A stretch of DNA of 64,000 nucleotides. Origin: CAZOKZ01 sp964580585 (GTDB lineage: Bacteria; Sumerlaeota; Sumerlaeia; SLMS01; JAHLLQ01). The translations under genes and the position numbers were made by a program. The DNA lies in the NCBI GenBank assembly GCA_964580585.1, contig CAZOKZ010000002.1:149501-213500 (forward strand), read 5' to 3'. The notes under the pieces were generated by a model. The model was not told the origin of the DNA, ran no database searches, and saw only the letters and a program-made list of their open reading frames with translations. Positions 1 to 9,206 of the stretch are shown piece after piece (positions within the stretch are counted from its first letter, which is position 1; every line of letters starts with the position of its first letter).

Positions 1-1
1 T

Positions 2-304
2 GTGGCACCGGTCGATTGCGACGTGGTACTGCTGATCAAGCCGCAATTCGAGCTGCCCCGCGATGCGGTTCCCGAGGGCGGGATCGTGGACGATCCCACG
101 TTGCACCGCCAAGCAATTCTTCTGGTATTGGAGGCTGGAAGCTCGGCAGGATTGGCACCTCTTGGCGTCAAACCGTCACCTGTCAAGGGAACGGAAGGAA
201 ACCAGGAGTACTTTGTCCACTTCCGAAGGCTAAATGACGAAAAATCAAGTCGAATTGGCCCGCCGTTCGCTCTTGACCAATTAGCGGATCAGGCATTTGA
301 TTGA
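2..304 (+). CDS. tlyA: TlyA-type rRNA 2'-O-methyltransferase, C-terminal part
   Basis: This is the last 100 codons of a gene that begins before the window. The visible part matches the end of the TlyA/FtsJ-fold family, which methylates ribose 2'-OH groups of cytidines in 16S/23S rRNA using S-adenosylmethionine. Diagnostic stretches are LIKPQFEL, the GGIVDDPTLHR block and SPVKGTEGNQEYFVHF, which in TlyA carry the late catalytic Lys/Glu residues and the last core strand. The S4-like N-terminal domain lies outside the window. The stop overlaps a possible TTG start of the following lipoprotein gene by a few bases. Family assignment is strong; activity on rRNA is inferred from the family. Confidence 0.85.
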   Translation: MAPVDCDVVLLIKPQFELPRDAVPEGGIVDDPTLHRQAILLVLEAGSSAGLAPLGVKPSPVKGTEGNQEYFVHFRRLNDEKSSRIGPPFALDQLADQAFD

Positions 305-381
305 TTCAGCGTGTGAAAATCGTCCGCTCGCCAAACGACAATTCCACAAATGAACCACACGTGTCGGCTAGTTTAGAGAAA

Positions 382-3225
382 ATGACACGAGGAAGAACTC
401 TCTCTGTGAAAAAACGCCCCGTCCTTCGACTGATCAGTTTCGTTTTGGGTTCCGGTATTCTGGCTACGTTGCCAATGGGTTGCTCGCGGGCAGCCGATAC
501 GAGCATCGAAAAGGCCGAATCGCCCTCCCCGATCGTGGAGACTCAAAAGTCGCCTCGATCCACACCGACGAAATCGGTGGTGGTTCCCGCAGAAGACCCA
601 TTTGTCGATGAAACTCCGGCGCCTCCGACGGTTGCGACGGTTCCTGCCGAAAAGAGACCGCCCGCTGAACCCAAGGCGCCTGTTATCGAAGAAGATGTTG
701 TCCATCGGGAACCGAATCCAGAGATGCTTCAAAATCCGCCGATCAATGAATCGTACATGTTTCGTTCAAAGGTGGACCATAATCTCGTCCCCGACACGGT
801 ACAGTATTTCGATGATGCCGAGCACCAAGGTGTGTTCGACGCGATTGGCGAACGTGCAAAACAGGAATACGTCGAAGGGGCGTTGCTGAATCAAACGGGT
901 TATACGACCAAGGCGGTTAAGCATTACTACGAAGCCGTGGAGAAGGACCCGGAAAACCTGTGGCTGAAAAACCGGGCAGCCCAGGTCGCCATGCAGCAAA
1001 ACGATTTCAACCGCTCGGAAAAATACGCCAACGAAGTCCTGGAAGCTGACCCGGATAATTACACGGCGATGTTGACCATCGCGCGGACTCAATTATTTCG
1101 TAACAAGGTGGAACCAGCGCGCGAATGGTTTCTGAAGGTTTTGGAAATCAAACCGAAGAACATCGATGCGCTCGAAAATTTAGCGCGAATCGCTTATCAA
1201 CACGACCGCGACTTGGAAAAGACCAAAGAATACTGCGGGCGAATTTTGCAGGTAACGAGTCGCAATCTCAACGCCTTGCTTTGGCACGCGGAAGCCAGCG
1301 CCTTGACCAACGATGTGAAATACGCCGCGGATTTGTACGAACAATTGATCCGATATCGTCCGGCATTAATTGCAAGACTCAGCGATATGGGGATTCGCTT
1401 ATTGCGTGAAAACCGTATCGAAGACGCGACGGAACTTTTTCGACGTGGCGTGGCGATGCAGCCTCAATCCGAGATGGTTCGCCTGCAGTGGGAAACGCTG
1501 CTTCAGCAAATCGGCGGCGCAGAAACAGTGATGGATGGTTACAAGCAGCTCTGTGACGAGAACCCGCTGGATTTGCAAATCCTTGAACTGTACGCAGAAT
1601 ATCTGGAAAAAACCGGACACACCACTGAATTGATCGAACATCGAGAAAGAATGCTCGATATCAATTCGCGCCACATTCCCAGCCTGCTCTCGTTGGCAAG
1701 GATTGAACTGGGACGCGACAACATGGACGAGGCCAACAAGTACCTGGAACGTGTCTTGGCTGCCGGACCGGATCAGGCTTCGACCTACCGCGACATTGCA
1801 CTGGTGTATATGGATCGCGGAGATTTGCAACGCGCAAGCGATTTGCTGATGGAAGCCGCAACGATGGATCCGCATGACGCGGATACGCTGGTAGCGATGG
1901 CGGCGTTGGCAGATATGTCGAACGATCCGAATCAAACGGAAAAAATGCTTAAGAGAGCCATTGATGTCTCGCCTGCCAATGAGCAGATCCTGCGTCTTCT
2001 TGGGGATTTTTATCGGCGAACCGGCAAGCTTTACGAAGCATCGCAATTATACGAGCAGGTTCTGGCTGTCACGCCCGACAGCATCGCCGCCCAATTGACG
2101 CTGGCGATGTTATACATGGAGTTGGGAAACGAAGGCGCTCTGGATCGTCTGCAACTTGCCGCTCCCAAAGCAGTCAGCGACGACTTTATCTTCTACTCGG
2201 ACTACGGAGCGTTGGCGTTGGAATACGGCGAGTGGACCCGTGGACGTTGGGCGCTCGAAAAAGCGTTGGAAATCAAGCCGGACGCGCTGATTTTGCGCCA
2301 ACTGCTCTCGAACGCCTACTTGCATTTGGACGAGCCGAAACTGGCAGAAACGACACTGACCGATGCGTCGGAATATTTGAAAAGCGACCCCGAAGCGTTT
2401 GAAGAATTCACGTTTGCGCTGATCGATGTCCACGTGAACTCGAAAAATTACGACGAGGCGATTCGCTTAACGCGCCAAATCATCGATAACCATACCGATG
2501 ATATCGACATGCGCAAGTTTTTGATCGGTCTTTTGCAGGACAAGGGGGACGAGGACGCGGTGACCGAGGAGTTGAATACCGCGATCAAAGATTTTGCTGT
2601 CGAAGAACCGGTCAAATCCAAGATGTTGCGGGCGGCTGTTTATCGCCACCGCGAAGATTGGGACCGTGCAATCAGTATCCTGAACCCATTGCTGAAAGAA
2701 GTGGAAGACCCCACGGAGGTGCAATTCCACCTGGCGATGACGTATGGTGAAAAAAACGATATTCGAAATGCGGAAAAATACTACCGTGAAATCATCGAAC
2801 GTCTTGATACCGATTCTGACGGACCGATCTCGCGGGTGTTAATCAATGCGTATAATAATCTGGCTTACCTGTTCGCCAATGAAGGCATCGAACTGGACGA
2901 GGCGGAAAAACTTGCTTTGCGCGCATTGGAACTGAAACCCAACGCGGACTATATTTTCGATACGCTCGGGTGGATTAAATTTCAGCAAAAGAACTATCGC
3001 GAAGCCGAAGAATACCTGACAAAAGCGGAGAAGCTTGCGCTGAAAGACCCCGAAATCCTCAGTCATTTGGGCGATTTGTACCGGGAAACCGATCGACTCG
3101 ACAAAGCGCGTGCCTACTACAAACAATCCTTCCAGTTGAACCCCGAGTTGAAGGGCTTGAAGGAGAAACTCGATTCGCTGGAGCAATCGACGGGTACGGC
3201 AGCAGCGCCTTCGACCATCGAGTAA
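382..3225 (+). CDS. large TPR-repeat lipoprotein
   Basis: A 947-residue protein built almost entirely of tetratricopeptide repeats. I place the start at ATG 382 because it yields a textbook lipoprotein signal: a basic stretch (SVKKRPVLR), a hydrophobic core and the lipobox LPMGC near residue 34. A TTG at 301 would add 27 residues before the signal peptide. After a Pro/Glu-rich linker of about 90 residues, helical repeats run from roughly residue 140 to the C-terminus, with consensus pieces such as LNQTGYTTKAVKHYYEAVEK and DKARAYYKQSFQLNPE. Such proteins act as scaffolds in the periplasm or at the outer membrane; PEP-CTERM/EPS-type TPR lipoproteins look similar. No enzymatic domain is visible. 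A VWA-domain gene follows 34 bases downstream, so the two may form one transcript. Confidence 0.85.
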   Translation: MTRGRTLSVKKRPVLRLISFVLGSGILATLPMGCSRAADTSIEKAESPSPIVETQKSPRSTPTKSVVVPAEDPFVDETPAPPTVATVPAEKRPPAEPKAPVIEEDVVHREPNPEMLQNPPINESYMFRSKVDHNLVPDTVQYFDDAEHQGVFDAIGERAKQEYVEGALLNQTGYTTKAVKHYYEAVEKDPENLWLKNRAAQVAMQQNDFNRSEKYANEVLEADPDNYTAMLTIARTQLFRNKVEPAREWFLKVLEIKPKNIDALENLARIAYQHDRDLEKTKEYCGRILQVTSRNLNALLWHAEASALTNDVKYAADLYEQLIRYRPALIARLSDMGIRLLRENRIEDATELFRRGVAMQPQSEMVRLQWETLLQQIGGAETVMDGYKQLCDENPLDLQILELYAEYLEKTGHTTELIEHRERMLDINSRHIPSLLSLARIELGRDNMDEANKYLERVLAAGPDQASTYRDIALVYMDRGDLQRASDLLMEAATMDPHDADTLVAMAALADMSNDPNQTEKMLKRAIDVSPANEQILRLLGDFYRRTGKLYEASQLYEQVLAVTPDSIAAQLTLAMLYMELGNEGALDRLQLAAPKAVSDDFIFYSDYGALALEYGEWTRGRWALEKALEIKPDALILRQLLSNAYLHLDEPKLAETTLTDASEYLKSDPEAFEEFTFALIDVHVNSKNYDEAIRLTRQIIDNHTDDIDMRKFLIGLLQDKGDEDAVTEELNTAIKDFAVEEPVKSKMLRAAVYRHREDWDRAISILNPLLKEVEDPTEVQFHLAMTYGEKNDIRNAEKYYREIIERLDTDSDGPISRVLINAYNNLAYLFANEGIELDEAEKLALRALELKPNADYIFDTLGWIKFQQKNYREAEEYLTKAEKLALKDPEILSHLGDLYRETDRLDKARAYYKQSFQLNPELKGLKEKLDSLEQSTGTAAAPSTIE

Positions 3226-3259
3226 CAGCCTCACTGACGCAAAGGAAGCCCACGCCCCC

Positions 3260-4357
3260 ATGGAGTTCCTGTTCACCGGTTTGGATGCCGAGATGTATCG
3301 GCAGATCAACATGCAAAAGCTAACCCGCTTGTTCCTGGAACTGTTGAACAAGTCGGCGGGCGATGCCGAACGCGCGTTGGAAAACCTGGAATATTTATGG
3401 CAGGCGTACCGGCTGGAAAAATCCACGGGCATTAGCTTCGAGGATTTTCGCGACTACCTGGAAGAAAACGAACTGCTTTCAACCGATCCGCGAACGGGCA
3501 TCACGTCGGCCACCGCTCGCGCGGATATCAAAATTCAAAAGCAAGCCTTCGAGGAAATTTTCCATAACCTGGCAAGTGGCGAAATGGGCCAGCACCCAAC
3601 ACCTCATTCAGGCCATGGCGGCGACAAGCTGGCCGAAACGCGTCCCTATGAATTCGGCGATGCCGTCGCTGACATCAATTTCACCAACTCGATCAGCAAC
3701 GCGCTCCGTCGCACGGGGTTCGAGCAATTCAATCTTGGCGAAGAGGACTTGGAAACGCACGAAACAGAGCATCTGACCTCGACGGCAACGGTGATCCTGA
3801 TCGACATCAGCCATTCGATGATCCTCTACGGTGAAGATCGCATCACCCCCGCGAAAAAGGTCGCGTTGTCACTCGTTGAATACATTCAACAGAAGTACCC
3901 GAAAGATACCATCGACGTGGTGTTGTTCGGCGACGAAGCCGCGCAAGTTCCCATCGATCAAATCCCCCGCATTTCCGTTGGTCCCTATCATACGAATACC
4001 AAGGCAGGCCTGCAAATGGCTCAGAATATCCTGATTCGACGCAAAGCGCTGAACAAACAGGTGTTCATGATCACCGACGGTAAACCCAGCGCAATCACAG
4101 AGAATGGACAGATTTTCAAAAATCCGTTTGGACTCGATCCCAAGATCGTCAATCAGACGGTAAACGAGGCGACACAACTGCGCCGCAAAGGCATTTCCAT
4201 TACAACGTTCATGATCACGACCGATCCGTATCTTCAGGATTTCGTGGATAAGATGACGCGCGCGAATAAAGGTCGCGCGTATTACGCGACACTCGATAAT
4301 CTCGGATCGTTTATCTTTGCCGATTACGGACGAAATAAGAAAAAACGCGTCGGGTAA
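3260..4357 (+). CDS. VWA (von Willebrand A) domain protein
   Basis: 365 residues, no signal peptide, so probably cytoplasmic. The first about 170 residues are helical and acidic. The last 190 form a VWA domain with a complete MIDAS metal site: DISHS (D-x-S-x-S), a conserved Thr in HTNTKAG and ITDGKP. Proteins of this shape (CoxE/YehP-like) usually work with a MoxR/Mg-chelatase AAA ATPase, but none is adjacent; the only MoxR in the window is at 54-55 kb. The start is supported by AAAGGAAG eleven bases upstream of ATG. It follows the TPR lipoprotein closely and meets the glutaminyl cyclase gene tail to tail with a 3-base gap. The biological role is unknown. Confidence 0.8.
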   Translation: MEFLFTGLDAEMYRQINMQKLTRLFLELLNKSAGDAERALENLEYLWQAYRLEKSTGISFEDFRDYLEENELLSTDPRTGITSATARADIKIQKQAFEEIFHNLASGEMGQHPTPHSGHGGDKLAETRPYEFGDAVADINFTNSISNALRRTGFEQFNLGEEDLETHETEHLTSTATVILIDISHSMILYGEDRITPAKKVALSLVEYIQQKYPKDTIDVVLFGDEAAQVPIDQIPRISVGPYHTNTKAGLQMAQNILIRRKALNKQVFMITDGKPSAITENGQIFKNPFGLDPKIVNQTVNEATQLRRKGISITTFMITTDPYLQDFVDKMTRANKGRAYYATLDNLGSFIFADYGRNKKKRVG

Positions 4358-4360
4358 CTG

Positions 4361-5221
4361 TTATTTTTGCGTTTCCGTTTTGACAAACTCTACCAGAAAC
4401 ATTTTAGGCCAAAGTTTCCCGGTTATGAAAAACATCTTCGTTTCCGGGTGATAGGCAATGCCATTGAGAACGTCCGTTTTTGCACGTTCGGATCGGGATA
4501 GCAATCCTTCGGCAACGATCACGCCGGTCACATTCCCTGTTTCGGGATCGATCGTTACCAGACGATCGGTTTTATAGATATTCGCGTAGATCACACCATC
4601 GACGTATTCAAGTTCGTTGATGAAATTAAGCGGTTTGCCTTTCAGCGTCACCGTGCGGCTGGTAACTTCATCGAAAGTCTCTGGGTCCCGAAAAGATAGT
4701 TTTTCCGACCCGTCACTCATGATCAAATGATTACCGTCGTAGCAAAGCCCCCATCCTTCGCCGTCGTAATAAAAATTTTCGATCAATTGCAACGTGGCTG
4801 CGTCGTAAACGTGCGCCGTGCCTTCGCGCCATGTGATCTGATACAAACGGTCGCCAACGAGCGTCATCCCCTCGGCAAATTCATGATTGGCAAGCGATTC
4901 GCTTTGAATCACTGCACCCGACACGGGGTCCACCGTGCGAATAGTCGATTCTTGATACAACCCGGTGCTCTCGAACAACACACCGTCCCGCCATTCGAGC
5001 CCCTGCGTGTAGGCTTTCGTATCGTGAGGATAAGAATCGATGACGTTGACACGATAGTAATCGATGGTGGAATCGTTGGAGGGTTTTTGCGTTTCCTGGG
5101 CAAAAGCGGCGTTCGTGTTGCCCTGCCAATACATCAACGTAAGGGCGCCCATACCTGCTAAAAGGATAGTAAGCGAGCATTTCAAGATGGCGGAACGTTT
5201 AACCACGAGGCGGACTCCCAT
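4361..5221 (-). CDS. glutaminyl-peptide cyclotransferase (bacterial beta-propeller type)
   Basis: 286 residues. An N-terminal signal or anchor (SAILKCSLTILLAGMGALT) sends the protein to the periplasm. The rest matches the plant/bacterial glutamine cyclotransferase family, a five-bladed propeller that cyclises N-terminal glutamine of peptides to pyroglutamate. Recognisable blocks are YTQGLEW, LFESTGLYQESTI, FAEGMTL, YDGEGWGLCYDG, LNFINELEY, and the end block DVLNGIAYHPETKMFFITGK. The conserved acidic and aromatic residues of the family are present. Start choice: ATG 5221 has a weak ribosome site; a GTG 15 bases inside (5206) has GGGAG eight bases upstream and gives a cleaner signal peptide. 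The gene is monocistronic and convergent with the VWA gene. Confidence 0.85.
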   Translation of the reverse strand: MGVRLVVKRSAILKCSLTILLAGMGALTLMYWQGNTNAAFAQETQKPSNDSTIDYYRVNVIDSYPHDTKAYTQGLEWRDGVLFESTGLYQESTIRTVDPVSGAVIQSESLANHEFAEGMTLVGDRLYQITWREGTAHVYDAATLQLIENFYYDGEGWGLCYDGNHLIMSDGSEKLSFRDPETFDEVTSRTVTLKGKPLNFINELEYVDGVIYANIYKTDRLVTIDPETGNVTGVIVAEGLLSRSERAKTDVLNGIAYHPETKMFFITGKLWPKMFLVEFVKTETQK

Positions 5222-5351
5222 CGATTTCTTGATTTATTAGACTCTTTCATTAGAAAAATGTTCCCTTGGGGAAGCAATCCGATTGCGCCGAGCGTTTAAT
5301 TATTTGATGATGCAATCAATCAATTCAACCTGAAGCAGGTGGGAGGCCATC

Positions 5352-6281
5352 ATGAAGGTATTGATCACGGGAGGAGCCGGATTCATCGGCTCGCATTTGG
5401 CCGAGCATTGGGTCAAGGAAGGCGCAACCGTCGTCGTCCTCGATTCGCTTCGCACAGGCAGCACCGAAAACCTCGAAGGCATCGACTGTACTTTTGTCGA
5501 GGGGTCCGTCGAAGACCTCGACACCGTTCGCTCGTGCATGGAGGACGTCGATTTTGTCTTCCACCTGGCGGCGCTGGTTTCCGTTACGGAATCGATGCAA
5601 AACCCGGAACTGACCGAGCAAATCAACACGCTGGGGACGCTGAACGTGCTTCGAGCGGCCCGTGAATGGCAAGTCATGAAGGTCGTTTTTGCATCCTCCT
5701 GTGCCGTTTACGGTGAAATCGAACGTCCGGTTCATCGGGAGACCGATATGCTGGAGCCAATGAGTCCCTACGCCATTTCCAAAATGACCGGCGAGCAATA
5801 CATGCGACTGTACAACGACGCATTCACTCTGCCGACGGCATCGTTGCGGTTTTTCAATGTTTACGGTCCACGCCAGGACCCGACCTCGCCCTACTCGGCG
5901 GTGGTGGCTAAATTTACGGACTTGGCGCGCAAGAACGAGCCGTTGACAATTTACGATGACGGGGAGCAAACACGCGATTTTGTCTTTGTCGAGGACATTG
6001 TGGCCGCCTGCGCCATGGTGGCGGAAAAAGGCACCGGCGTGTATAACGTCGCTTGCGGAGGACGCATTACCGTCAACGATCTGGCCCAGGAAATCATCCG
6101 CCTGTCCGGTTCCCAGTCCGAAATCAAACACCTCGATGCCCGTGCAGGCGACATTCGCCATTCACGCGGGCACAATGAACGACTGATGGAGTTGGGGTGG
6201 CATCCGAAAGTCGAGTTAGAAAAAGGCCTGCGCCGCACGTTGGGTTCACATAGCGAATCCACCACTCATGCTGAAACCTGA
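5352..6281 (+). CDS. NAD-dependent epimerase/dehydratase (UDP-sugar 4-epimerase type)
   Basis: 309 residues of the extended short-chain dehydrogenase family acting on nucleotide sugars. The N-terminal Rossmann motif is TGGAGFIGSH. The catalytic set is Ser/Ser/Cys in FASSCAVYG and Tyr-Lys in YAISKMTGE (YxxxK). RFFNVYGPRQDP, GEQTRDFVFVEDIV and the late substrate-binding region follow in usual order. The closest functional class is UDP-glucose 4-epimerase or UDP-GlcNAc/GlcA epimerase; sequence alone does not settle the substrate. The start has GGGAGG seven bases upstream. It may feed the polysaccharide locus that starts 4.5 kb further on, although it is separated by hyuA/hyuB. A strong terminator follows. 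Confidence 0.85.
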   Translation: MKVLITGGAGFIGSHLAEHWVKEGATVVVLDSLRTGSTENLEGIDCTFVEGSVEDLDTVRSCMEDVDFVFHLAALVSVTESMQNPELTEQINTLGTLNVLRAAREWQVMKVVFASSCAVYGEIERPVHRETDMLEPMSPYAISKMTGEQYMRLYNDAFTLPTASLRFFNVYGPRQDPTSPYSAVVAKFTDLARKNEPLTIYDDGEQTRDFVFVEDIVAACAMVAEKGTGVYNVACGGRITVNDLAQEIIRLSGSQSEIKHLDARAGDIRHSRGHNERLMELGWHPKVELEKGLRRTLGSHSESTTHAET

Positions 6282-6300
6282 GAGACAACTTTCAATACGC

Positions 6301-6330
6301 CCGGCTCTGATTGTCAGAGCCGGTTTTTTT
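6301..6330 (+). terminator. intrinsic terminator after the epimerase gene
   Basis: A perfect 10-bp GC-rich stem (6301-6310 with 6314-6323), a 3-base loop and a run of seven T. It lies 20 bases after the epimerase stop codon. Confidence 0.9.
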
Positions 6331-6483
6331 CTTCCCGAGTGTCTTTGAAGCCCCTGTTTCTCTCGCCCCTCGGCGTCAGGTTGAATTTCGTCCCTTCGCC
6401 TCGTTTCTGGGATTGATTCTCAAGACATTCCCGTCGAATTTATGGGGCATCAACGATACTCAATCGCAAAAATTCCCGCCATC

Positions 6484-6891
6484 ATGATCTGCCAACTATC
6501 CATCTCGACTCCTGGGCAAGGCCTGCATGAAGTGACGTCCAAAATCGACGAACTCGTGCGCCAATCCGGTCTGAAGGAAGGTTTGTGCACTATTCTGATC
6601 CAGCACACATCGGCCAGCCTGACGATTCAAGAAAACGCCGACCCATCCGCACGTTACGATTTGGAACAGTGGATAAACCGGCAGGTGAAGGAAAACGATC
6701 CCTATTTTACACACACACTCGAAGGTCCCGATGACATGCCTTCGCATATCAAAGCGGCCCTGACGGCGACGACGCTTTCGATTCCGATCATGCACGGACG
6801 CTTAGCACTTGGAACATGGCAGGGAATCTATGTTTGGGAACATCGTACCATGCCGCATAACCGGCGGCTTGTAATTCATCTTGGCAATTAA
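6484..6891 (+). CDS. yjbQ: YjbQ family protein
   Basis: About 135 residues. It matches the YjbQ (UPF0047) family, small trimeric proteins with a weak thiamine-phosphate synthase activity reported for E. coli YjbQ; the physiological role is unsettled. Family signatures are HTSASLTIQENADPSA, DDMPSHIKAALT and HGRLALGTWQGIYVWEHR, which carry the conserved His and acidic residues of the putative active site. The protein could start at ATG 6442, adding 14 residues not typical of the family, so I prefer ATG 6484; neither has a clear ribosome site. The gene stands alone between a terminator and hyuA, 62 bases before the latter. Confidence 0.8.
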   Translation: MICQLSISTPGQGLHEVTSKIDELVRQSGLKEGLCTILIQHTSASLTIQENADPSARYDLEQWINRQVKENDPYFTHTLEGPDDMPSHIKAALTATTLSIPIMHGRLALGTWQGIYVWEHRTMPHNRRLVIHLGN

Positions 6892-6953
6892 CCGTCTGCA
6901 CATATAACAATGTACAATAAACGATACCATCTCTTAATGCACGTCGCCCATTC

Positions 6954-9206
6954 ATGACATCGTCCCCCCCGTTGAAATCTCCCTGGCAAATTCGCGTCGA
7001 TACCGGCGGAACATTCACCGATTGTCTCGCCGTTGACCCGACAGGAGAAACACATCGCGCCAAAGTGCTTAGCTGTAGTGCTTTACGCGGATCAATTATT
7101 GAGAAAGTTTCTCCCACGCAATGGCGCATCCGCGAAAAATGGAATGCTCCGCGCAATTTCATCAAGGGCTTCGATTTTTTCATCCTGGGAACCGAAATGG
7201 AAGGCGTCGAAGTACTTGCCTACGATCCAAGCATCGAGGTTCTGACACTCGCTCGGGAACTTACGCAAATCACGATGGGGACGGAGATCGCCTTTGAGGT
7301 GCGTTCGCCCGAAGAAGCGCCCGTTTTAGCCGCCCGCATCGTAACACGCACGCCACTCGGAACTCCCCTGCCGCCGCTGCAAATGCGTCTTGCCACCACC
7401 CGTGGCACAAACGCGCTGCTTGAACGAAAAGGCCAGCCCCCCGTACTTTTTATCACACGCGGCTTTCGCGATTTACTCGAAATCGGCACCCAACAACGTC
7501 CCGACCTGTTCGCGCTCGATATCGTCAAACCTCGTCAACTCTATGCGGAAGTCATCGAAATCGAGGAACGCCTTTGCGCCGATGGAAGCGTGCTCCGTCC
7601 CCTCGATTTGACTGCGTTGGAAGCCGATTGCGCGCGTTTGATCGATACCGGACATCGCGTGGCAGCGGTGGCGTTGATGCACAGCTACTGTAATTCGGCG
7701 CACGAAGAATCGCTCGCAGAGTTTTTACGTTCAAAAGGTTTCACACACGTTTCAACATCGTCGGATTTAGCACAAGCGATCCGATTGCTTCCACGGGCGC
7801 AAACCACCGTGGTGAACGCCTATTTGGCGCCAGTAATCGACGCGTATCTTTCCGGTGTGGAATCACAAGTCGGCGTGGATTCACTCGATCAGTTGCACGT
7901 GATGACCAGCGCTGGCGGCTTGGCAAGCCCGCGATCTTATCACCCGAAAGACAGCCTTCTCAGCGGTCCGGCAGGCGGTGTTGTCGGCGCCGCCACCGTG
8001 GCTCAACGCTCTGGTTTCACGCGCACCGTGGCGTTTGACATGGGAGGGACCAGTACCGACGTTTCACGATTCGATAACGACTATTCGTATGTCTTTGAGC
8101 ATCGTGTGGGCGACGCCTTCTTAATGGCGCCTGCGTTGGCAATTGAAACGGTGGCAGCGGGTGGCGGATCGATTTGCCGATGCGAAGGAGGACGGCTGCG
8201 CGTGGGTCCCGAGAGCGCCGGTGCCTATCCCGGTCCCGCGTGTTACGGCGCGGGCGGACCATTGACGATCACCGATGTGAACCTGCTATTGGGCCGGTTG
8301 ATCGCCACGGACTTCGAGATTCCGTTGAGTTTAAAAGCCGCTTGGGCGCAGTTGCAAAATGTCCGCGACTCCGTTCATCTGCAAACCGGTGAAACCATTG
8401 GCGACGAAGCGCTGCTCGATGGCTTTTTGCAAATCGCAAACGAACGCATGGCCGACGCAATTCGCCGTATATCCGTCAGCGATGGCTACAATCCTGCTGA
8501 ATACGCGCTGGTTTCGTTTGGAGGCGCAGGTGGACAACATGCGTGCGCGATCGCGCAATTGCTCGGTATCGCAACAATCATCGTCCCGCGCGACGCCAGT
8601 TTACTCAGCGCATTGGGCCTTGGGAATGCGGTGCTTGAACGATTTGCCGAACGACAGGTTCTCCGTCCCTTTTCTGAAATTACCCAGGAGTTGGAAACGT
8701 GGATCGACGAATTGGAAGCCGAGGCGCGACGTGCCGTCGAAGCCGAACGCATCGAGGCAAAGGAAATCGCCATTCGTCGCCGGATGGTCAATTTACGCTT
8801 CCTGGGACAGGACTCTACCGTCACAATCGATTACACACCGGGAATGCAGTTAGCGGACGCCTTTCTTCAACGATACGAAGAGTTATTTGGATATAAACCG
8901 GAACATAAAGCGATCGAACTCGAATCGATCCGCGTGGTGGCGTCGTCGCGCACCGAACCCTATGAAAAACAGGACACACCGGCTCCAACCCGCGCGCCAA
9001 TGGCTTCGACAACAACGCGAATCTGGACCGGGGGACGGTGGCGCGAAATCCCCATCTATCAACGCGATCTGTTGAAACCGGGTTCGACCGACAATGGCCC
9101 AGCGTTGATCGTCGATCGCCATACCTCGGTGCTCATCGAACCAGAATGGACTTTCCAATTCGATCCCGCCGAGAATTTGATTCTAACGATGAGGACATCG
9201 CCATGA
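6954..9206 (+). CDS. hyuA: hydantoinase/5-oxoprolinase family, A subunit (HyuA-like)
   Basis: 750 residues of the ATP-dependent hydantoinase/oxoprolinase alpha subunit, which phosphorylates and activates a cyclic amide before ring opening. The N-terminal ATPase-like motif RVDTGGTFTDCLA is intact, followed by TTRGTNALLERKG, GPAGGVVGA, FDMGGTSTDVSR and VAAGGGSI. Between KVLS and RLATTRGT there is a segment of about 100 residues, longer than in the best-known members, so this belongs to the long-insert group. The stop codon overlaps the start of hyuB in an ATGA, the usual sign of a tight two-subunit operon. The substrate (5-oxoproline, a hydantoin or another lactam) cannot be read from sequence. 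A glutaminyl cyclase, which makes pyroglutamyl ends, lies nearby; any link is speculation. Confidence 0.88.
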   Translation: MTSSPPLKSPWQIRVDTGGTFTDCLAVDPTGETHRAKVLSCSALRGSIIEKVSPTQWRIREKWNAPRNFIKGFDFFILGTEMEGVEVLAYDPSIEVLTLARELTQITMGTEIAFEVRSPEEAPVLAARIVTRTPLGTPLPPLQMRLATTRGTNALLERKGQPPVLFITRGFRDLLEIGTQQRPDLFALDIVKPRQLYAEVIEIEERLCADGSVLRPLDLTALEADCARLIDTGHRVAAVALMHSYCNSAHEESLAEFLRSKGFTHVSTSSDLAQAIRLLPRAQTTVVNAYLAPVIDAYLSGVESQVGVDSLDQLHVMTSAGGLASPRSYHPKDSLLSGPAGGVVGAATVAQRSGFTRTVAFDMGGTSTDVSRFDNDYSYVFEHRVGDAFLMAPALAIETVAAGGGSICRCEGGRLRVGPESAGAYPGPACYGAGGPLTITDVNLLLGRLIATDFEIPLSLKAAWAQLQNVRDSVHLQTGETIGDEALLDGFLQIANERMADAIRRISVSDGYNPAEYALVSFGGAGGQHACAIAQLLGIATIIVPRDASLLSALGLGNAVLERFAERQVLRPFSEITQELETWIDELEAEARRAVEAERIEAKEIAIRRRMVNLRFLGQDSTVTIDYTPGMQLADAFLQRYEELFGYKPEHKAIELESIRVVASSRTEPYEKQDTPAPTRAPMASTTTRIWTGGRWREIPIYQRDLLKPGSTDNGPALIVDRHTSVLIEPEWTFQFDPAENLILTMRTSP

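Noticed and set aside
9038..9202. Upstream extension of hyuB
   Set aside because: Lies entirely inside hyuA; ATG 9203 gives both the ATGA overlap and the family N-terminus.
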